Below are positions 59,450 through 64,000 of a stretch of 64,000 nucleotides of DNA, in pieces. The stretch covers positions 1 through 64,000 of the forward strand of contig CAKUBN010000006.1 in assembly GCA_934643185.1 (NCBI GenBank), written 5' to 3'. Below the pieces are notes generated by a model. It searched no databases. It was not told where the DNA came from and saw nothing but the letters and a program-made list of their open reading frames with translations. Every line of letters starts with the position of its first letter. Position 1 is the first letter of the stretch. The position numbers and the translations under genes are program-made. Origin of the DNA: an uncultured Eubacteriales bacterium. Lineage in GTDB: Bacteria; Bacillota; Clostridia; Oscillospirales; Acutalibacteraceae.

Positions 59450-60052
59450 ATGGCTAAGAACAGACAGCCCATTGCAAAGCGCTGCAAAGCGCTGGGCATT
59501 TCTCCGGCCGTTATGGGTTACAGCAAGAAGACCACCATCCGCAATCCGGGCAACGGTATGCGCAGAAAGCAGTCTGAATATGCAACTCAGCTCAAGGAGA
59601 AGCAGAAACTGAAGTTTATTTACGGCGTTCTGGAGCACCAGTTTGCAAGCTATTTTGATATGGCTGAGCGTCAGACCGGCATGACGGGCGAAAACCTGCT
59701 TCGTCTGCTGGAGCGTCGTCTCGATAACGTCGTGTTCCGTCTCGGCTTTGCTTCCACCCGCCGCGACGCACGCCAGCTTGTCAACCACGGTCACTTCACC
59801 GTGAACGGCAAGAAGGTCAACATTCCGTCTTACCTTGTGAAGCCGGGCGACGTCATTGCTGTGCGTGAAGCTAGCCGCAGCAGCGTAAAGTTCTCCAAGC
59901 TCACCGGCGCAGACGCACCGCTCGTCACCACTCCCGAGTGGATGGAGCGCAACAAGGAAGCCCTTGAGGGCAAGATCCTTCGTATGCCGGAGCGCAGCGA
60001 CATTGAATTTGAGGTAGAAGAGCATCTCATCGTTGAGTTGTACTCCAAGTAA
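59450..60052 (+). CDS. rpsD: 30S ribosomal protein S4
   Basis: 200 aa. The S4 RNA-binding domain is ERRLDNVVFRLGFASTRRDARQLVNHGHFTVNGKKVNIPSYLVKPGD. The N-terminus (AKNRQPIAKRCKALGISPAVMGYSKK) lacks the Cys ligands of zinc-binding S4. In E. coli S4 represses the alpha operon. A 68-bp gap with a weak GTAAAAC/GTTTTAC hairpin precedes rpoA. Confidence 0.98.
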   Translation: MAKNRQPIAKRCKALGISPAVMGYSKKTTIRNPGNGMRRKQSEYATQLKEKQKLKFIYGVLEHQFASYFDMAERQTGMTGENLLRLLERRLDNVVFRLGFASTRRDARQLVNHGHFTVNGKKVNIPSYLVKPGDVIAVREASRSSVKFSKLTGADAPLVTTPEWMERNKEALEGKILRMPERSDIEFEVEEHLIVELYSK

Positions 60053-60120
60053 TCCAGTAAAACTTAACATTATTTTATGGGTTTTACGAATTACGTCAAA
60101 TGTGTAAAGGAGGATCGCAA

Positions 60121-61077
<957 letters not shown>

Positions 61078-61113
61078 TTTAATTACCATTACCAAACGAT
61101 AGGAGTGACAATC

Positions 61114-61455
61114 ATGCCGGGAACAAGAAAACTCGGAAGAGACACTGCACATAGACTGGCTATGCTGCGCGGCCTCGTTACGTTCTTCTTCGAGAACGGA
61201 AAGATCGAGACAACTGCAACAAGAGCACAGGAAGTCCGCGCTCTTGCTGAAAAGATGATCACAATCGCGAAGGAAGATACCCTTGCAAACAGAAGAAACG
61301 TCATGGCTTTCATCACCAAGGAAAGCGTCACGAACAAGCTGTTCAAGGAAATCGCTCCGAAGTATGCTGACCGTAACGGCGGCTACACCCGCATCACGAA
61401 GCTCGGGCCGCGCCGCGGCGACGCAGCTGAGATGGCGATCATTGAGCTGATCTGA
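61114..61455 (+). CDS. rplQ: 50S ribosomal protein L17
   Basis: 113 aa from ATG 61114, with AGGAG 7 nt upstream. MPGTRKLGRDTAHRLAMLRGLVTFFFENGKIETTATRAQEVR is standard L17. Last gene of the cluster; a strong terminator follows. Confidence 0.98.
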   Translation: MPGTRKLGRDTAHRLAMLRGLVTFFFENGKIETTATRAQEVRALAEKMITIAKEDTLANRRNVMAFITKESVTNKLFKEIAPKYADRNGGYTRITKLGPRRGDAAEMAIIELI

Positions 61456-61477
61456 TCTCAATATAATCAGTGAAATT

Positions 61478-61505
61478 GGCTGTCGGTTTTGCCGGCAGCC
61501 TTTTT
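61478..61505 (+). terminator. Terminator of the ribosomal cluster
   Basis: GGCTGTCGG (61478-61486) pairs with CCGGCAGCC (61492-61500), followed by five T. Confidence 0.88.
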
Positions 61506-61598
61506 GCGTTTTGAAGGTGCAAAAAAGAAAATGCGCGGGGCAGAGTTGCCTTAAATATGTTAAAATCTTGATCTTTTGCGCGTTTTCTGCGGATTTCC

Positions 61599-61627
61599 TT
61601 GTATTTTGGGACGCTATCCGGTATAAT
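61599..61627 (+). promoter_or_regulatory. Promoter of the small membrane protein gene
   Basis: TATAAT (61622-61627) with TTGTAT (61599-61604) 17 nt upstream. The -10 is perfect, the -35 weak. Confidence 0.5.
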
Positions 61628-61683
61628 AAAGCAGTTAAAAGAGAGAAAATAAGGCGTGTGCCTTTAGAAAGGATAGGATAACT

Positions 61684-61995
61684 ATGGGTTATGCATATGC
61701 GGCCATGTGGCTTATAGCCGGCTTCATTTTGATTTTCCGCTTGGCGAAGGAAAACAAGATCTTTTATGTTGCAGGCGGATTTTTCCTTGTGCTTGGCGTG
61801 TGGTGGCTTTTAGATTCGCTTTTCCCGGCGTGGAAGGTATTTCAGGGCGTACCGGGCGCAGTTTTAAAAGTGCTCACGTTCATCGTGCTCGTCGTGCTGG
61901 CGGTCGTGTTCTTCATTTTGAACCGCAGAAGCTGGAAGGCAGAAGCCGCCATGAATAAAATGCAGGAAAAGGACGACGAAAAAGAGAAGTTCTGA
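61684..61995 (+). CDS. Small three-helix membrane protein, unknown function
   Basis: 103 aa, not recognised. Hydrophobic segments at about residues 3-20, 28-47 and 60-80. A short Lys/Glu-rich cytoplasmic tail (EAAMNKMQEKDDEKEKF) is probably helical. GAAAGGATAGG lies upstream of ATG 61684. It stands alone between the ribosomal cluster terminator and repeat copy D. Confidence 0.7.
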   Translation: MGYAYAAMWLIAGFILIFRLAKENKIFYVAGGFFLVLGVWWLLDSLFPAWKVFQGVPGAVLKVLTFIVLVVLAVVFFILNRRSWKAEAAMNKMQEKDDEKEKF

Positions 61996-62014
61996 TTGTT
62001 TTTGTAAAGCGTGG

Positions 62015-62230
62015 TTAAAAGTCTTTGATTAAACTTTCTTCGAGAAAGTTTATCCGTTTCCAAAGGTGAAACCTTTGGTCGAGCTCCGCAGAGCTCGAAA
62101 ACTTTTTGCCTAACCAAAGATCAGGAAAATAGCAAAATTATCCAGTGGATGATTTTGCGTAAGAAACCCTATCAAGGGGGTTCTTGAAAAGGCGAAGCCT
62201 TTTAGAAAGGTCTTGAGCAAAACTTTTGAC
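62015..62230 (+). repeat. Structured intergenic repeat, copy D
   Basis: Begins TTAAAAGTCTTTGATT and ends, inverted, GTCAAAAGTTTTGCTC, an imperfect terminal inverted repeat shared with copy B. Inside: AAACTTTC/GAAAGTTT hairpin (~62031-62048), CAAAGGT/ACCTTTG and GAGCTC/GAGCTC hairpins identical to copy C, and the block TTTTGCCTAACCAAAGATCA. Then come a 12-bp stem with 3-nt loop (62132-62143 with 62147-62158), a 9-position stem with 7-nt loop (62161-62169 with 62177-62185) and AAAAGGC/GCCTTTT (~62187-62203). It lies between the membrane protein gene and rpe. Confidence 0.75.
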
Positions 62231-62277
62231 ACCCGAATCCGTAAAATTCTTCTCACAGATAGAAAGAAGTGGTAATA

Positions 62278-62904
62278 ATGAAAATCGCACCTTCTATGCT
62301 CGCAAGTGATTTCACCCGCATGGGTGAGTGTGCAAAGTCCGTCAGCGCCGCCGATTGGCTGCACCTCGATATTATGGACGGCCATTTCGTGCCGAACATC
62401 AGCTTTGGCCCGGACGTCGTCAAGGCTCTGCGCCCGTTAAGCGACCTCACGTTTGACGTGCACCTCATGATCTCGCACCCCATGCAGTATATCCGCCAGT
62501 TTGCGGAAGCCGGCGCGGATATCATCACATTCCACGTGGAGTGTGACGACGACATCGATGAAACGATCAGCGAAATTGAAAAGTACGGCATAAAGCCTGC
62601 GCTTTCCTTAAAGCCGGGCACGCCCGTTGAAAGTCTGTACCCGTACCTCGATCGCCTCTACATGGTGCTCGTCATGACGGTGGAGCCGGGCTTCGGCGGC
62701 CAGAAATTCATGGCAGACCAGATGGAAAAGCTGCGCGCTTTAAGAGCAAAGCGTCCGGAGCTTGTTTTGGAGGTGGATGGCGGCGTAAACCGCGAAACCG
62801 CGCCCATCTGCCGCGAAAACGGCGCAGACGTTGCCGTGGCGGGCACGGCTGTGTTCCGCGCAGAGAATATCCCCGCCGAGATCGCACTGCTGCGCGGCGA
62901 GTAA
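62278..62904 (+). CDS. rpe: Ribulose-phosphate 3-epimerase
   Basis: 208 aa from ATG 62278 (AAGAAGTGG upstream); GTG 62269 is an alternative. Converts ribulose-5-phosphate and xylulose-5-phosphate. KIAPSMLASDFTRMGE, LHLDIMDGHFVPNISFGPDVVKALR, DVHLMISHPMQYI, VMTVEPGFGGQKF and the phosphate site EVDGGVNRETAP are all present, with metal ligands in HLDIMDGHF, DVHLM and VDGG. TIM barrel of normal length. Confidence 0.96.
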   Translation: MKIAPSMLASDFTRMGECAKSVSAADWLHLDIMDGHFVPNISFGPDVVKALRPLSDLTFDVHLMISHPMQYIRQFAEAGADIITFHVECDDDIDETISEIEKYGIKPALSLKPGTPVESLYPYLDRLYMVLVMTVEPGFGGQKFMADQMEKLRALRAKRPELVLEVDGGVNRETAPICRENGADVAVAGTAVFRAENIPAEIALLRGE

Positions 62905-63005
62905 GGTCAGGCGCTGTGTGTCGGGCTTGTGTGTGATTTGTGAAGAGTTCACATTTTGTTCATACTTGCAAATTGTTTTTTCACATAGCCGTCACAGAAA
63001 GCCGC

Positions 63006-63095
63006 TATAATGCGGATAACTAAAGTTATCGTTTGTTTTGTTAAGTCAACACTGCGCAAAGCACGTGCTTTATGCAGTGTTGACTTGTTTTTTTG
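63006..63095 (+). ncRNA. Possible small RNA ending in a long terminator hairpin
   Basis: TATAAT (63006-63011) is followed by a GATAAC/GTTATC hairpin (63015-63030). After it comes a long stem: a 13-bp arm (63043-63055 with 63074-63086) plus an inner AAAGCAC/GTGCTTT, ending in GTTTTTTTG. A transcript of about 75-80 nt would result. No good -35 is visible, so the hairpin may simply terminate rpe. Confidence 0.4.
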
Positions 63096-63115
63096 CCCGA
63101 AATCCGGCAGGATTA

Positions 63116-63144
63116 TTGCAAAACGGCGAAAACTGCGGTATGAT
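63116..63144 (+). promoter_or_regulatory. Promoter of the ABC transporter gene
   Basis: TTGCAA (63116-63121), 17-nt spacer and TATGAT (63139-63144). It leaves a leader of about 210 nt before the ATPase start. Confidence 0.65.
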
Positions 63145-63149
63145 AATTT

Positions 63150-63361
63150 GTGCGCTTCCGCGCCGTTTCTGATGGTGCGGAAGCCGAAACAAAGGATCTA
63201 AACGGTTCCGGAAGCGGTTCCCTTTTCCACAAAAGGTTCACCGCATGTTCAAAACCGTTTCGGGCGACGCGCAGCTGCGCGGGCGTCATTGGGGAGGACT
63301 TTACACGGGAAATTTCCCGGGTACATATTTCCGTCCCGCAGAGAAAGGATGGTCATCAAAC
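63150..63361 (+). other. Structured leader of the ABC transporter gene
   Basis: Contains CTTCCGC/GCGGAAG (~63157-63183), GCGCAGCTGCGC (~63279-63291) and CGGGAAATTTCCCG (63307-63320) palindromes, then AGAAAGGA before the ATG. No gene seen. The last palindrome resembles an operator more than a terminator. Confidence 0.4.
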
Positions 63362-64000
63362 ATGATCGAGGTCAAAAACCTCACGAAGCGCTACGGTACA
63401 AATACCGCGCTGAACAATGTCAGCTTCACGGTTGAAGAGGGCACCATCGTCGGCTTCCTCGGGCCGAACGGTGCAGGTAAATCCACAACCATGAATATCA
63501 TCACCGGGTACCTTTCCGCCACGAGCGGTTCGGTCACGGTACAGGGCAAAAATACCCTGGAAAACCCGAACGAAGTGAAAAAGCTCATCGGCTACCTGCC
63601 GGAGCTTCCGCCGCTTTACATGGATATGACGGTCAAGGAGTACCTCAACTTCATGTATGAGCTGAAGGGCGTCAAGCTCGACCGCAAGCAGCACATCGGC
63701 GAGATCTGCCGCCTGACGAAGATCGACAACGTCTACAACCGTCTCATCGGCAACCTGTCTAAGGGCTACAAGCAGCGTGTCGGCATTGCGCAGGCTCTGC
63801 TCGGCAACCCGCCTGTCCTCATTCTGGACGAGCCCACCGTTGGCCTCGACCCGAAGCAGATCATCGAGATCCGCAACCTCATCAAGAGCCTCGGCAGAAA
63901 CCACACGATTATTCTGTCCTCCCACATCCTGCCCGAAGTGCAGGCCGTGTGCGAGCGCGTGATTGTCATGAACAACGGCTGTCTTGTGGCGGACGGCGCA
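63362..64000 (+). CDS. ABC transporter ATP-binding protein (partial)
   Basis: 213 codons from ATG 63362 to the window edge, with no stop reached. Walker A GPNGAGKST, signature LSKGYKQRVGIAQAL, Walker B VLILDEPTVGLDP, and the H-loop His in ILSSHILPEVQ. IEVKNLTKRYGTNTALNNVSF and the LPELPPLYMDMTVKEYL segment fit ABC-2 type exporters of the gliding/CcmA-like class. The permease is expected just past the window. The export substrate is unknown. Confidence 0.9.
   Translation, partial: MIEVKNLTKRYGTNTALNNVSFTVEEGTIVGFLGPNGAGKSTTMNIITGYLSATSGSVTVQGKNTLENPNEVKKLIGYLPELPPLYMDMTVKEYLNFMYELKGVKLDRKQHIGEICRLTKIDNVYNRLIGNLSKGYKQRVGIAQALLGNPPVLILDEPTVGLDPKQIIEIRNLIKSLGRNHTIILSSHILPEVQAVCERVIVMNNGCLVADGA

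Noticed and set aside
63307..63325. Possible Noc-binding site near the ABC transporter
   Set aside because: Only the half ATTTCCCGGG matches the Bacillus site ATTTCCCGGGAAAT; the other half diverges, so I kept it only as an unnamed palindrome.

Overview
The window is the replication-origin region of a low-to-mid GC Firmicute, joined to the main ribosomal-protein cluster. The gene order (gyrA-gyrB-remB-recF-yaaA-dnaN-dnaA | oriC | rpmH-rnpA-yidD-yidC-jag-mnmE-mnmG-rsmG-noc-parA-parB), the DUF370/RemB and Noc proteins and the C+ zinc forms of S14 and L36 are typical of Bacillota. GC-rich coding sequence, AGGAGG-type ribosome binding sites, a domain-swapped GH3 beta-glucosidase and a KOW protein between map and infA suggest a gut clostridium of the Oscillospiraceae/Ruminococcaceae type. 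That placement is inference. I see no rRNA, tRNA, CRISPR array, insertion sequence or prophage.

Left arm (1-10.6 kb): all genes are on the minus strand and run away from the origin. The dnaA-dnaN gap carries a DnaA-box cluster, a DnaA-trio tract and an AT-rich unwinding element, arranged as in the Bacillus basal unwinding system. Right arm (11.2 kb onward): nearly all genes are on the plus strand. Exceptions are a NUDIX/GNAT pair (20.3-21.5 kb), an MFS transporter (26.8-28.0 kb) and a zinc-dependent phospholipase-C-like gene (36.9-37.7 kb).

11-26 kb: L34, RNase P protein, the membrane insertase YidC with YidD, Jag/KhpB, an adenosine-deaminase-like enzyme, the tRNA U34 modification pair MnmE/MnmG, RsmG, nucleoid occlusion protein Noc, ParA/ParB with several parS sites, and SerRS. 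26-46 kb: guaB, a complete oligopeptide ABC operon (oppA-B-C-D-F), a GH3 beta-glucosidase, an M28 peptidase overlapping a CE2-like SGNH esterase, and a DUF348/G5/3D cell-wall protein with an attenuator-like leader. 46-61.5 kb: one long S10-spc-alpha superoperon, rpsJ to rplQ, including secY, adk, map, infA, rpmJ and rpoA, preceded by a structured leader that ends in an intrinsic terminator. 61.7-64 kb: a small membrane protein, rpe, a possible small RNA, and the start of an ABC-transporter ATPase cut by the window edge.

The most unusual signal is a dispersed non-coding element about 190-215 bp long at 5.0, 24.5 and 62.0 kb, with a short relative at 10.9 kb inside oriC. The three long copies keep the same hairpin geometry (12-13 bp stem with 3-nt loop, then 9-position stem with 7-nt loop, then a GGC/GCC hairpin) while stem sequences change on both sides. 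Between the hairpins lies a near-invariant single-stranded block. The copies also have MITE-like terminal inverted repeats.
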